Shown here: positions 19,008 through 28,135 of the stretch, piece after piece
Layout: each line of letters opens with the position of its first letter
Position numbering within the stretch: position 1 is the stretch's first letter
Source of the DNA: Lederbergia citri
GTDB taxonomy: Bacteria > Bacillota > Bacilli > Bacillales > Bacillaceae_C
Length of the DNA: 64,000 nucleotides
Assembly: GCF_018343625.1 (NCBI RefSeq)
Contig: NZ_JAGYPG010000001.1
Location: forward strand, 938,492-1,002,491
Reading direction: 5' to 3'
Made by a program: the position numbers and the translations under genes
Notes under the pieces: generated by a model
What the model saw: the letters and a program-made list of their open reading frames with translations, nothing else
Database searches by the model: none
Told to the model about the DNA's origin: nothing

Positions 19008-19130
19008 ATGAAAATCATGAGTAATGAACTGCTAGTTGCTGCCTATCGAGATGCTAAAAAGAACGAGCAAGAGAGTGAATGGATAAGATTATTAAAAACT
19101 GAAATGAAGAAACGTGGTTTAAAACCATAA
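19008..19130 (+). CDS. Sda-like checkpoint peptide
   Basis: Peptide of 40 residues. The segment MSNELLVAAYRDAKKN, then IRLLKTEMKKRGL, matches the helical hairpin of Sda, the inhibitor of the sporulation kinase KinA that binds its dimerisation/phosphotransfer domain. GAGGAGG lies 13 nt before ATG 19008; a second in-frame ATG at 19017 would give MSNELL. The longer frame from 18924 has no ribosome binding site. Residues after RGLKP are missing compared with the B. subtilis peptide. It could be Sda itself or a paralogue; I do not assign the symbol. Confidence 0.7.
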   Translation: MKIMSNELLVAAYRDAKKNEQESEWIRLLKTEMKKRGLKP

Positions 19131-19174
19131 TATTTTTATAGTGATTCTCTATGAAACTTTGACTTTATGACAAT

Positions 19175-19195
19175 GCGTGCTTAATTAGAGCACGC
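19175..19195 (+). terminator. Rho-independent terminator after the Sda-like gene
   Basis: GCGTGCT pairs with AGCACGC, 7-nt loop, followed by six T. The T run overlaps the end of the convergent DUF2935 gene. Confidence 0.8.
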
Positions 19196-19199
19196 TTTT

Positions 19200-20009
19200 T
19201 TAAATTTCTTCAATTCGTGGAGAAGCTGGATTACAGTCAGGATTTTGTGATTTTGTTGATTGTGCTAATTTTGTTAAGTAATAACACTCCTCTCGAAACA
19301 TATGATCTGCCATTAGTGCGGGAAACGTTCCTAATACTTGTTCAGAAATTTCAAGTTCCAAAATTTCATTTAAGAATATTTGAAACGCTTCTATTTCCAA
19401 TTTAGCCTCACTGTTTAATCTTGATAAAGCTGGAAATTGATAAATATGAGTCCGAAGGTATCCAGCAAATTCAACAGCCTTTAAATAAAGATGCTCAAAA
19501 TCCTTATTGAAGGTTGCACTTTCGTGTTTAAGCATTTTTTCAGTAGCATCCAACTGATCTTGAATGGCCCCTGCATGACCTGCTGCATCACTAAGCCATA
19601 GTAAATGGTGATGCAACTCATGGGCGATTGGCGGTGATTCATTTTTTAAAAAATAACTAATAATTCTTTCATATTCTTCTAGCTCATTGACCATATGATT
19701 AACAAATGATGGAGATAAATGAAATTTAATTTTTTTAAACAGCAATTTTTCAAGTAAGGTAAATTTAAATCCTTTTAACTCCTCTGTTGCAGCTTTAGCT
19801 TCACTCGTTAAGGTAAGCGCTTGTTCAATGCTTGCTATTTGTCTTGCCTGCATTAATAATTGGTCAAATAAATTCTTGAATTTTTCCGCTGTTCTAATAT
19901 TAGCCGTTTCTGACGGTGCTAAAGAATCCAAAATAAATCGTGAATGATCACCAAGTATCTGTAGCCAAAATTCATGTTCAAACTTTACTTCATTTAAAGT
20001 AAGAGTCAA
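19200..20009 (-). CDS. DUF2935 protein (ferritin/hemerythrin-like helical bundle)
   Basis: Soluble, mostly helical protein of 269 residues containing two related DUF2935 halves. Each half carries likely metal ligands: E-H-E-F-W near the start (about 10-14), HELHHHLLWLSDAAGHAG (about 129-146) and DHMFREECYYL near the end. The fold is ferritin-like and binds metal in solved homologues; function is unknown. The TTG start follows GGGGGG. Promoter-side neighbour is the tandem repeat array at 20181-20555. Confidence 0.85.
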   Translation of the reverse strand: MTLTLNEVKFEHEFWLQILGDHSRFILDSLAPSETANIRTAEKFKNLFDQLLMQARQIASIEQALTLTSEAKAATEELKGFKFTLLEKLLFKKIKFHLSPSFVNHMVNELEEYERIISYFLKNESPPIAHELHHHLLWLSDAAGHAGAIQDQLDATEKMLKHESATFNKDFEHLYLKAVEFAGYLRTHIYQFPALSRLNSEAKLEIEAFQIFLNEILELEISEQVLGTFPALMADHMFREECYYLTKLAQSTKSQNPDCNPASPRIEEI

Positions 20010-20180
20010 ATAAATCCCCCCCTAATTTTTGCATTCAATTTAGCATATTCTATGTCCCCTTTATTTAATGAAAACTATTTTGAGTTTGGCAATTTTTTTG
20101 AGATAAAGTTATTAAGGTGGTACATAGGAGGGTTGCTTTAGTTATAAACGAATTTAACATGGATATGGCTTAAATAAGAT

Positions 20181-20555
20181 GATTGAGACCTTTTACTAAC
20201 AAAATTCAACACTAATATGACCTCAATAACATGATTGAGACCTTTCACTAGCAAAGTCCAAATCGTATATGGCCTCAATAACATGATTAAGACCTTTCAC
20301 TGACAAAATCTAACTCCTATAAGACCACAATAACATGTTTGAGACATTTAACTGGCAAAATCCAACACGGATAGGACCTCAATAACCAGATAGAGACTTT
20401 CACTGACAAAAACCATCTCGAATAAGGTCTAAATAACTCGATTGAGACCTTTCACTAGCAAAAATCCAACACGAATAGGACCTCAATAACTCGATTGAGA
20501 CCTTTCACTAGCAAAATCCAACACACCTAAATTAAGACCATGTACTAGCGAATCC
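20181..20555. repeat. Degenerate 52-bp tandem repeat array, each unit with a hairpin
   Basis: Units start with GATTGAGACC at 20181, 20233, 20285, 20337, 20389, 20440 and 20493 (periods 52, 52, 52, 52, 51, 53), and a decayed eighth follows. The unit carries a conserved TTTCACTAGCAAAATCCAAC block and ends CCTCAATAAC. At each junction CTCAAT pairs with ATTGAG across six bases, so most copies form a small stem-loop extendable by AGG/CCT. The array has no ORF with a ribosome binding site and lies between the upstream end of the DUF2935 gene and the odhB terminator. Confidence 0.85.
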
Positions 20556-20658
20556 TTAAACAAAAATAAGTAGTAAATTTTAAAACCTTATCAAGAGATT
20601 TAGCCTTAAGATTAAATAACTAATCCCTATCTTTTCGTCCTCTATTCTCTCCATAAAA

Positions 20659-20682
20659 AAACGACCGCATAAGCGGTCGTTT
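20659..20682 (-). terminator. Rho-independent terminator of odhAB
   Basis: AAACGACCGC pairs with GCGGTCGTTT, 4-nt loop, followed by a T run on the minus strand; 10 nt past the odhB stop. Confidence 0.9.
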
Positions 20683-20691
20683 TGATATCCA

Positions 20692-21930
20692 TTAACCTTG
20701 TAATAAAAGGTCTTCTGGGTTTTCTAATAATTTTTTAACTGTTACGAGGAATCCAACAGCTTCTTTTCCGTCAATGACTCGGTGATCATAAGAAAGTGCT
20801 ACGTACATCATTGGGCGATTCTCCATACGTTCTGCATCAATTGCAACAGGACGTGTTTGGATGGTGTGCATACCAAGAATTCCGACTTGTGTACCGTTCA
20901 AGATAGGTGTTGAAAGCAATGATCCGAAAACTCCTCCATTTGTTATGGTAAAAGTTCCACCTTGTAGATCACTTAAAGCCAATTTATTATCTCTTGCTTT
21001 TAAAGCTACGGCTAATATATCTGCTTCAATCTCGGCGAAATTTTTACGGTCACAGTCGCGAATAACTGGAACGACGAGTCCTTCGTCAGTTGATACGGCT
21101 ACACCGATATCATAGAACTTTTTCAAAACGAGTTCGTCGCCTTGCAGTTCGGAATTGACTGCAGGATATTTTTTCAATGCTGCTACTACAGCTTTAGTGA
21201 AAAATGACATAAAGCCAAGACGAACATCATTTTCTTCAAAGAATTTGTCTTTTTTGCGTTTACGTAAATCCATAACTGCCGTCATATCTATTTCATTAAA
21301 AGTTGTTAACATTGCTGCGTTTTGTTGAACTTCAACAAGTCTTTTTGCAATTGTTTGGCGGCGTCTAGATAAACGTACACGTTCAATTGGTTTTCCTTCT
21401 TCTTGAGTAACCGCAGGAGCAGCTTTTGGTGCTGGAGCTTGTTCAGCAGCCTTCTTTGGCTGATTAGAATAAGATGTTATATCTTGTTTTCTAACACGGC
21501 CAAGTGGATCAACAGTTGGAACCTCGCTTAAATCGATTCCTTTTTCTCTAGCTAGCTTACGAGCTGCAGGTGAAGCAATAGGTCGATCCTTTTTCTCAGT
21601 GTCAGCCTTTTCCTGTACTTGCTCTTGTTTTGGTTCTTCGGCAGCTACCTCTTCCTTCACAGGCTCTGCAGGTTTAGTCTCCGCTGGTTGCTCTCCACCC
21701 GCTTCCACGATGGCAATAACTTCACCTACTTGAACTGTATCACCTTCTGCTGCTTTTAATTCCTTAACAATTCCTGATTCTTCGGAGATTACCTCAACAT
21801 TGACTTTATCTGTTTCTAGTTCAACGATGTATTCTCCCTTTTCAACGGAATCACCCGGTTGTTTTAGCCATTGAGCGATTGTACCTTCCGTAATCGATTC
21901 TGCTAATTCAGGTACTTTAATTTCAGCCAC
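20692..21930 (-). CDS. odhB: Dihydrolipoyllysine-residue succinyltransferase (2-oxoglutarate dehydrogenase E2)
   Basis: Protein of 412 residues, the E2 core of the 2-oxoglutarate dehydrogenase complex. Domains in order: lipoyl domain (1-77, lipoyl Lys in ETDKVNVE), a Glu/Pro/Ala-rich linker, peripheral subunit-binding domain (about 115-150, [19 protein letters not shown]) and the catalytic domain (about 185-410) with the active-site [12 protein letters not shown]. The GTG start at 21930 is preceded by AGAGGAGG and gives the expected N-terminus (M)[12 protein letters not shown]. It is 65 nt downstream of odhA in one operon. Confidence 0.95.
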   Translation of the reverse strand: MAEIKVPELAESITEGTIAQWLKQPGDSVEKGEYIVELETDKVNVEVISEESGIVKELKAAEGDTVQVGEVIAIVEAGGEQPAETKPAEPVKEEVAAEEPKQEQVQEKADTEKKDRPIASPAARKLAREKGIDLSEVPTVDPLGRVRKQDITSYSNQPKKAAEQAPAPKAAPAVTQEEGKPIERVRLSRRRQTIAKRLVEVQQNAAMLTTFNEIDMTAVMDLRKRKKDKFFEENDVRLGFMSFFTKAVVAALKKYPAVNSELQGDELVLKKFYDIGVAVSTDEGLVVPVIRDCDRKNFAEIEADILAVALKARDNKLALSDLQGGTFTITNGGVFGSLLSTPILNGTQVGILGMHTIQTRPVAIDAERMENRPMMYVALSYDHRVIDGKEAVGFLVTVKKLLENPEDLLLQG

Positions 21931-21995
21931 TTTGAATCCTCCTCTAATCTTTAACCAATACAATTATCAATTTTAGTTTTTGCTTCGCCAATAAA

Positions 21996-24839
21996 TTATC
22001 TAGAAAAAGCTTCTTGAATGATGCGATTTTGCTCTTTTTTATGGATAGTTGGATCCCCTTCAGAAGGACTGGAACGTCTCCGTCTTCCTGTATATTTTAC
22101 GTCTACCCCTTTAGGAGCTATTTCTCTTAGATAAGGATCAACATGCATCCAGCCGCCCATATTTTTTGGTTCCTCTTGAACCCAAACAAGTTCTTTTAAG
22201 TTTGGATAACGGGATAAAATATTTTCAATATCCTTATTAGGGAACGGATATAATTGTTCTACCCTTAAAATATGGAGCCAATCCACTTCGGATTCGTTTT
22301 TCAATTGTTCTTCAAGATCGATCGCAACTTTTCCGGAGCAGAGTACAATTCGCTCTACTGCCTCTTTATTTTGACCAAGTCCTTTTTGTTCAAGCACTTG
22401 CTGGAAGCTTCCATCTGTCAATTCTTTCGCATCTGATGAAGCAAGTGGATGCCTTAGTAGGCTCTTTGGTGTCATGATGACTAGCGGTTTTACTCCTTCT
22501 GAACCAAGAGTAGCAGCCTGTCTTCGTAATAAATGGAAATATTGAGCGGATGTTGATAAATTCGCAACCGTCCAGTTATTTTCTGCTGCACTTTGGAGGA
22601 ATCTCTCCACTCTTCCACTTGAGTGCTCAGGACCTTGACCTTCATATCCATGAGGAAGCAACATAACTAAACCAGATTTTTGTCCCCATTTCGCCCTGCC
22701 TGACGAAATAAATTGATCAAAATATACTTGAGCCATATTAGCAAAGTCTCCAAATTGCGCTTCCCAAATGACGAGCGTTTCTGGAGCAAATACATTGTAT
22801 CCATATTCAAATCCAACTACTGCGGCTTCTGTCAATGGGCTGTTATAAACAACAAATGAAGAATTAACTTCTGAAAGATTGTGCAATGGAATAAATTCTT
22901 CACCTGTTTTTTCATCATGCAAAACAAGATTTCTTTGAGCAAATGTACCACGTTGTGAATCCTGCCCAGTAAAGCGGATTGGAGTTCCGTCTCTTAGGAT
23001 GGATCCAAATGCAAGTGATTCAGCATGTGCCCATTCAATTTTCCCTTCACCGTCAAAAATACTTTCTCTTCTTTTTAAAATACGACTAAGCTTTTGGAAC
23101 ACATTAAAATTCTCAGGCCACTGCAATAGTTCAGCATTGATTGTTTTAAGAACATCTCTATCTACACTAGTTTTATATTGCTGTAAGCCATTCATGATGT
23201 ATTCCGGTGGATTCATGGCGATATCTTGGTCTTCTTCTTTATTTAAATGAACCGCATCATATTCTTTCTGCAAACGTTCTTGAATATCATTTTCGATTTT
23301 TTCTGCATCTTCTTTGGAAATTAATCCTTTGGTAATTAAACGTTCTGCATAGATTTCTTTCACTGTTGGATGACCTTTGACAATATTATACATCAAAGGG
23401 TTTGTAACCATTGGCTCATCCATTTCATTATGGCCAAACCTTCTATATCCTATTAAATCTATTACAAAGTCTTTACGAAACTTTTGTCTATATTTATAAG
23501 CTAAGACCGCCGCTGCTAGTACAGCTTCTGGATCATCCGCATTTACATGAACAACTGGGATTTCGAATCCCTTTGCAATATCAGATGCATATTTAGTCGA
23601 ACGTGAATCAGAGCTTTCTGTAGTAAATCCAATCCTATTATTTGCAATAATATGGATTGTTCCTCCAGTGTCATATCCCTTCAGTTGGCCCATATTTAGA
23701 GTTTCTTGAGTAATGCCTTCACCTGGGAAAGCGGCATCACCATGAACCGAAATCGCAACACAACTAGAAAAATCTTGCTCTGGATAACCAGATTTATTGC
23801 GATTTTCTTGAGCTGCACGAGTATAACCATCTACGACTGGTCCCACTACTTCGAGGTGGCTCGGATTATTTGCAAGTGTAATTCTTGTATTGGCTGTGCT
23901 TCCACGCTTTAACCTGCGGTCAGCACCTAAGTGATACTTAACATCCCCTGTCCAACCGTATGTAATGCCGATTGATCCTTCAGATGGAATTAAATCCTTA
24001 TTGGGAGCATGTTGGAATTCAGAAAAAATCATTTTATATGGCTTTTCAAGTACATGTGCAAGGACATTTAGACGCCCGCGGTGAGCCATGCCAATATTTA
24101 CTGTTCTTGTACCAGTTTCAACTGTCAAACTAATAATTCGATCTATTAATGGAATGAGTGTATCTACACCCTCAATAGAAAATCGTTTTTGTCCTACAAA
24201 AGTTCTGTGTAAAAACTTTTCGAATCCTTCTACTTCTGAAAGTCGATTTAATAAATTGATTCGCTCTTCTTTTGTTAATGATGGGTAAAAACTCTCAGAC
24301 TCAATTTGTTGCTGTAACCAGTTTTTCTCTTCTAACTCATGCACTTGATGATATTCAAACGCTAGTTTTTGAGTATATACTTTTTTCAAATGGTTAATTG
24401 CGTCTAACCCGTTTTTTAAATCGGATGGTGCATTTGGCGAAATGAAAGATGCCGGTACATGTTTTAAGTCTTCTTCCGTTAAGTTGTATTCCGATAGCTC
24501 TATTCTTCTATTTACTTTTTCTCTATCGTCTAAAGGATTAATATCCGCGATTAAGTGACCATATGTACGAATATTATCTGCGAGCTTGACCGCCGCAACC
24601 ATCTTACTAAGTAAGTTAGGATTTGTTGGAAGCTGGAAAGATACATCAGCCTGCCCTTTCGTTGTCTCTTCTTCAACAACTGATACAGGTGCACCCCATT
24701 GATCAAACAGTTGTCTCAAATCGGGCTCAACACTATCCGGATCTGTAAGATATTGCTCGTATACTTCTATTACATAACCAAGATTTGGCCCCGAAAAATT
24801 ATGCCAAGGTGTCCCTTGAAATGAAGCCTTTTTACTCAT
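21996..24839 (-). CDS. odhA: 2-oxoglutarate dehydrogenase E1 (SucA/OdhA)
   Basis: Thiamine-diphosphate enzyme of 947 residues that decarboxylates 2-oxoglutarate in the TCA cycle. The N-terminal helix (FSGPNLGYVIEVYEQYL) begins the family domain; GMAHRGRLNVLAHV, the ThDP-binding GDAAFPGEG with NNRIGFTT, and the transketolase-like C-terminal half (GQDSQRGTF, LLPHGYEGQGPEHSS) are all present. Length matches the B. subtilis enzyme (about 944). Heads the odhAB operon; the E3 gene is not in this window. Confidence 0.95.
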   Translation of the reverse strand: MSKKASFQGTPWHNFSGPNLGYVIEVYEQYLTDPDSVEPDLRQLFDQWGAPVSVVEEETTKGQADVSFQLPTNPNLLSKMVAAVKLADNIRTYGHLIADINPLDDREKVNRRIELSEYNLTEEDLKHVPASFISPNAPSDLKNGLDAINHLKKVYTQKLAFEYHQVHELEEKNWLQQQIESESFYPSLTKEERINLLNRLSEVEGFEKFLHRTFVGQKRFSIEGVDTLIPLIDRIISLTVETGTRTVNIGMAHRGRLNVLAHVLEKPYKMIFSEFQHAPNKDLIPSEGSIGITYGWTGDVKYHLGADRRLKRGSTANTRITLANNPSHLEVVGPVVDGYTRAAQENRNKSGYPEQDFSSCVAISVHGDAAFPGEGITQETLNMGQLKGYDTGGTIHIIANNRIGFTTESSDSRSTKYASDIAKGFEIPVVHVNADDPEAVLAAAVLAYKYRQKFRKDFVIDLIGYRRFGHNEMDEPMVTNPLMYNIVKGHPTVKEIYAERLITKGLISKEDAEKIENDIQERLQKEYDAVHLNKEEDQDIAMNPPEYIMNGLQQYKTSVDRDVLKTINAELLQWPENFNVFQKLSRILKRRESIFDGEGKIEWAHAESLAFGSILRDGTPIRFTGQDSQRGTFAQRNLVLHDEKTGEEFIPLHNLSEVNSSFVVYNSPLTEAAVVGFEYGYNVFAPETLVIWEAQFGDFANMAQVYFDQFISSGRAKWGQKSGLVMLLPHGYEGQGPEHSSGRVERFLQSAAENNWTVANLSTSAQYFHLLRRQAATLGSEGVKPLVIMTPKSLLRHPLASSDAKELTDGSFQQVLEQKGLGQNKEAVERIVLCSGKVAIDLEEQLKNESEVDWLHILRVEQLYPFPNKDIENILSRYPNLKELVWVQEEPKNMGGWMHVDPYLREIAPKGVDVKYTGRRRRSSPSEGDPTIHKKEQNRIIQEAFSR

Positions 24840-25158
24840 TAATGATACGCCTCCACCAATTCAACCATAATTTTTTATTTTTCATACAAAGTTCATAATT
24901 TTTTCGTGAAAAGCTCACAATCTCCATTTTATCATTGACAACCTGTAATATAAAGACTAAATGTAATTTTTCATATGAATTTAGCTATTTCTGTCGAATG
25001 TAAAATCTTGATTTCAATAATTATTTTTAACCATATCAATCTTACTATGATTACTTAAAAAATCCAATGGATTTGCTCGATTGTTTTTCATCGTGATTCC
25101 CACCTAAGCCTACTTAAGCATATATTGTGATAAAGAAATTCAAGTTGGAGTGAGAATT
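24840..25158. other. Divergent intergenic region odhA / Hsp20-like gene
   Basis: AT-rich gap of 319 bp holding the upstream regions of odhA and the Hsp20-like gene. Apart from the candidate sigma-K element at 25102-25127 I see no strong promoter, operator or RNA fold. Confidence 0.4.
25102..25127 (+). promoter_or_regulatory. Candidate sigma-K promoter
   Basis: CATATATTG at 25119-25127 matches the sigma-K -10 (CATANNNTA) at eight of nine positions, with an AC at 25102-25103 at about the -35 distance. This fits late mother-cell expression of a coat-type Hsp20 protein, but one element match of this kind arises easily by chance. Confidence 0.3.
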
Positions 25159-25629
25159 ATGTTTCCATGGGGGATGTTTCCTTTTAATGAAGATATTAAA
25201 AAGTTAACAGAACAACTAAATCCTTCAGACGTAAATTCATATGTCAATGACATGATGAAAAAACTAATGAATAATACTCCAATGGAAAATATGCTTTCTC
25301 CACAGAAGAATAATACGAATAATACGAACAATACACAAAAATCCAAAAGTGAAGTTTCCGCTCAAGTATTCGAAACATTTGATGATGTATATGTAAGACT
25401 GCATTTACCCCCAAACATTACATTAAATCATTTAAAAATTTTTCATACGTCAAACCAGGTCATTGTTGAAAATTTATCAGAAGAAGGCAGCAGACAAATC
25501 TTTACTCTCCCTAGCCTAGTCAAAAAAAAAGGAGCTACCGCTCAAGTTAAAAATCAAATATTAGAAATAAAGATTCCAAGAAATGATGACCTTCAGTATA
25601 CGGAAATAACCGTTTCGGAAAAGTTATAA
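25159..25629 (+). CDS. Hsp20/alpha-crystallin-like protein, probable spore coat type
   Basis: Protein of 156 residues. The N-terminal third is Met/Asn/Lys-rich (MFPWGMFPFNEDIKKL) with an asparagine-threonine run (NNTNNTNNT, about 50-58); the C-terminal half (about 63-155) has the beta-sandwich pattern of alpha-crystallin domains, ending EIKIPR. Similar proteins (CotM/CotP/GerT type) are assembled in Bacillus spore coats, which I infer rather than see. ATG 25159 is used with GGAG 9 nt before; the GTG at 25150 overlaps that site. Single gene. Confidence 0.7.
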   Translation: MFPWGMFPFNEDIKKLTEQLNPSDVNSYVNDMMKKLMNNTPMENMLSPQKNNTNNTNNTQKSKSEVSAQVFETFDDVYVRLHLPPNITLNHLKIFHTSNQVIVENLSEEGSRQIFTLPSLVKKKGATAQVKNQILEIKIPRNDDLQYTEITVSEKL

Positions 25630-25634
25630 ACTTT

Positions 25635-26267
25635 TTATGGGCAAAGTTTTTGAAATTTTTCTCTCATGTCGTTCGCAAGTTCCGGAACCGATATAGCATA
25701 AGCTATTTGTTCATAATTTTTACGATCATGAAAAAATAATTGATGCAGAATGGAAATACTCAAACCTGGATTAGGGCGTTCTTGCAGAATAAGCTCAAAA
25801 TCAGGTTTGATTGCCCCTTCTTTAAGGACTTTTGCGAAAAAGCCAGATTTCCCTGTCCGAATAATTTCTTTTAACATTCCTTTCGTCCGATTCGAATGAT
25901 CAATTGTAATGCATGGTATACGACCTTGGGTTATTTGAACAATTGTTTCACCAATCTGATAAATATCTCCCACACACACATCATTTTCCAACATATTTGT
26001 AACCGTTAAATTTTCCCCAAATGCTGGAATTGTTAGGGATTTACCTGTTTGTTCTTCCCACCATGCATAGTGTTCAAATGGATAAAAACAAGCTGCCCGA
26101 TCTTCCCCGCCATGATTTCGCAAATCCGCAACGTCGTCTTGGTCAAATCCTCCCCTGCGGAGAAAAGCCTTTTGGACGGGCTGTTTTCTAATTCCTGTTT
26201 TTAACGTTTGCCCATATTGATTACTGATCAGCTTTGGTCTTCCTACATTAACTGATTTTATTAACAT
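25635..26267 (-). CDS. MOSC domain protein (YiiM-like)
   Basis: Protein of 210 residues with a MOSC domain (about 1-155): the RGGFDQDDVADLRNHGGEDRA region and the GENLTVTNM motif are typical of YiiM. The C-terminal 3-alpha domain (about 155-210) follows. YiiM-type proteins with molybdenum cofactor reduce N-hydroxylated compounds; this links loosely to the moaA-moeA-mobB genes 13 kb away. The conserved domain Cys is uncertain: the candidate is Cys in GRIPCITID. ATG 26267 is preceded by GGGGGGATCG. Convergent with the Hsp20-like gene with only 5 nt between them. Confidence 0.83.
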   Translation of the reverse strand: MLIKSVNVGRPKLISNQYGQTLKTGIRKQPVQKAFLRRGGFDQDDVADLRNHGGEDRAACFYPFEHYAWWEEQTGKSLTIPAFGENLTVTNMLENDVCVGDIYQIGETIVQITQGRIPCITIDHSNRTKGMLKEIIRTGKSGFFAKVLKEGAIKPDFELILQERPNPGLSISILHQLFFHDRKNYEQIAYAISVPELANDMREKFQKLCP

Positions 26268-26359
26268 TTTCGATCCCCCCAATAAATGCTCTATGTATGT
26301 AAGGATAAAAAATTCCTACAAGTTAATATTAATCTTACTAAGCTTGAAAGGAAATGGCT

Positions 26360-27619
26360 ATGGAATTAATAAATAGAGAAGAATTGCTTAACGGAAAGAA
26401 AAAAAATAAATGGGCTCTTATAGCCATTGCATCGATTCCTCTCATTATGACATTAGGAAACTCAATGCTCATTCCAATATTACCATTAATGGAAAAGCAG
26501 TTACATATATCAAAGCTCCAATCAAGTTATATCATTACTGTCTATTCCATTGTTGCCATCTTTTTAATTCCGATTGCCGGCTTTCTTTCAGATAAATATG
26601 GAAGAAAAGTGGTCATTATACCTTCACTTATACTTACTGGTATAGGCGGTATTTTATCTGGCTGGGCTGCATGGGAGCTTGATAATGCTTTTATATGGAT
26701 TATTATCGGTCGAATTCTCCAAGGAATCGGAGCAGCTGGAGCATTTCCAATTGTTCTTCCTTTAGTTGGTGATTTGTATAAAAAGGAAGAAGACGTAAGT
26801 TCATCATTAGGTATTATTGAAACAGCAAATACATTAGGAAAAGTTTTAAGCCCAATCCTTGGGGCATTAATTGCTGGGGTAATATGGTATTTGCCATTTT
26901 TCGCGATCCCAATCTTTTGCATCATATCTTTAATATTAATCATGCTTTGTGTGAAAAAGCCAAAAGATGATGATCATCAGCTCTCTTTTGGTAGGTTTGT
27001 AAAAAATACGAAGAAAATTTTCTCAGAGCATTGGAAGTGGTTAATGGCTGTTTTTATTATTGGAGCAATTATTATGTTTATATTGTTCGGACTCCTTTTT
27101 TATTTATCATCTATTCTTGAAGACAAATATGGGTACGACGGAGTAAAAAAAGGGTTTTTACTTGCAATTCCTCTAGCTGCTTTGTGTATTGCGTCTTTTG
27201 TAACAGGAAAGATCATTAAAGATAATTTAAAAAAGATGAAATGGATTACTTTTTTTGGGATGATTTTAACTGGTGTTAGTGTGGCGGCTACGATGTTTTC
27301 TGATCGTTTTATTTATTTAATCGTCATTATTTTATTTTGTGGCATTGGCATTGGCGCCTCCCTTCCTTGCTTGGATGCCATTTTAACTCAAAGTATAGAA
27401 AAAGAAATGCGGGGAACCATTACTTCTATTTTTAGTTCCATGCGATTTGCTGGGGTAGCTGCTGGGCCTCCTATCGTTGCATTGTTAATGAAAGGAAACA
27501 TAAGCAGTATGGTAATATTATTGACCATTCTTAGTGCTGTAGCAGCATTATTAGCGTTTAAAGCAATTAAACCTAAAAGAGGAAAAAAGGTAGGAGAAAT
27601 GGATCCTGTGTTGGAATAA
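26360..27619 (+). CDS. MFS transporter (drug or siderophore exporter type)
   Basis: Membrane protein of 419 residues with 12 predicted segments. The DHA1-type motif A is GFLSDKYGRKVVI (about 77-89) and motif C lies in the fifth segment. It resembles Bacillus YmfD/multidrug-type exporters, but the substrate cannot be told. Two starts are 6 nt apart; ATG 26360 has AAAGGAAA at the better spacing. Divergent from the MOSC gene. Confidence 0.82.
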   Translation: MELINREELLNGKKKNKWALIAIASIPLIMTLGNSMLIPILPLMEKQLHISKLQSSYIITVYSIVAIFLIPIAGFLSDKYGRKVVIIPSLILTGIGGILSGWAAWELDNAFIWIIIGRILQGIGAAGAFPIVLPLVGDLYKKEEDVSSSLGIIETANTLGKVLSPILGALIAGVIWYLPFFAIPIFCIISLILIMLCVKKPKDDDHQLSFGRFVKNTKKIFSEHWKWLMAVFIIGAIIMFILFGLLFYLSSILEDKYGYDGVKKGFLLAIPLAALCIASFVTGKIIKDNLKKMKWITFFGMILTGVSVAATMFSDRFIYLIVIILFCGIGIGASLPCLDAILTQSIEKEMRGTITSIFSSMRFAGVAAGPPIVALLMKGNISSMVILLTILSAVAALLAFKAIKPKRGKKVGEMDPVLE

Positions 27620-27672
27620 TTGGTAAAACTTGTATATAATAAAAGTATATTACGCTAAGGAGAGTGTTGGGA

Positions 27673-28089
27673 ATGGCAGTAAATGTCTATATGAATTTCA
27701 ATGGGAATTGTCGTGAAGCAGTAGAATATTATGCACAGGTTTTTAACCTGGGAACTCCAGAAATTATGACTTTTGGTGATCAACCTCCACATCCTGATTA
27801 CCCACATACAGAAGAAATGAATAAATTAGTCTTGCACGCTCGTCTTAATATTTTTGACAGTGATGTCATGTTTTCCGACACAATGCCAGGTATGTCTTTT
27901 ACTGTAGGCAATAATATCAACTTAGCGATTGTCAGTGATAAATTGGATGAAATGAAATCTGCATTTACGAAATTGGGTGAAGACGGGAAGATTACAATGG
28001 AGATGCAAGAAACGTTCTTTAGTAAGTCTTATGGACAATTAGTAGACAAGTTTGGTGTAAACTGGCAATTTAGCTACGAGGGCGAATAA
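27673..28089 (+). CDS. VOC/PhnB-like protein
   Basis: Protein of 138 residues of the PhnB branch of the vicinal-oxygen-chelate (glyoxalase) superfamily: NFNGNCREAVEYYAQVF near the start, VMFSDTMPG in the middle and FGVNWQFSYE at the end. Usual function is unknown (often misnamed demethylubiquinone methyltransferase). ATG 27673 follows AAGGAGAG by 8 nt. Single gene with a strong terminator. Confidence 0.85.
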   Translation: MAVNVYMNFNGNCREAVEYYAQVFNLGTPEIMTFGDQPPHPDYPHTEEMNKLVLHARLNIFDSDVMFSDTMPGMSFTVGNNINLAIVSDKLDEMKSAFTKLGEDGKITMEMQETFFSKSYGQLVDKFGVNWQFSYEGE

Positions 28090-28096
28090 ATAAATG

Positions 28097-28133
28097 AAAG
28101 ATATGGAATGCTTTGTTAACATTCCATATCTTT
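28097..28133 (+). terminator. Rho-independent terminator of the VOC gene
   Basis: A 14-bp perfect stem AAAGATATGGAATG / CATTCCATATCTTT with a 9-nt loop and a T run; ends at the convergent corA stop. Confidence 0.9.
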
Positions 28134-28135
28134 TT

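Noticed and set aside
20181..20555. CRISPR-like array
   Set aside because: Units are contiguous and drift over their full length, with no invariant repeat plus variable spacer pattern, and no cas gene is near.
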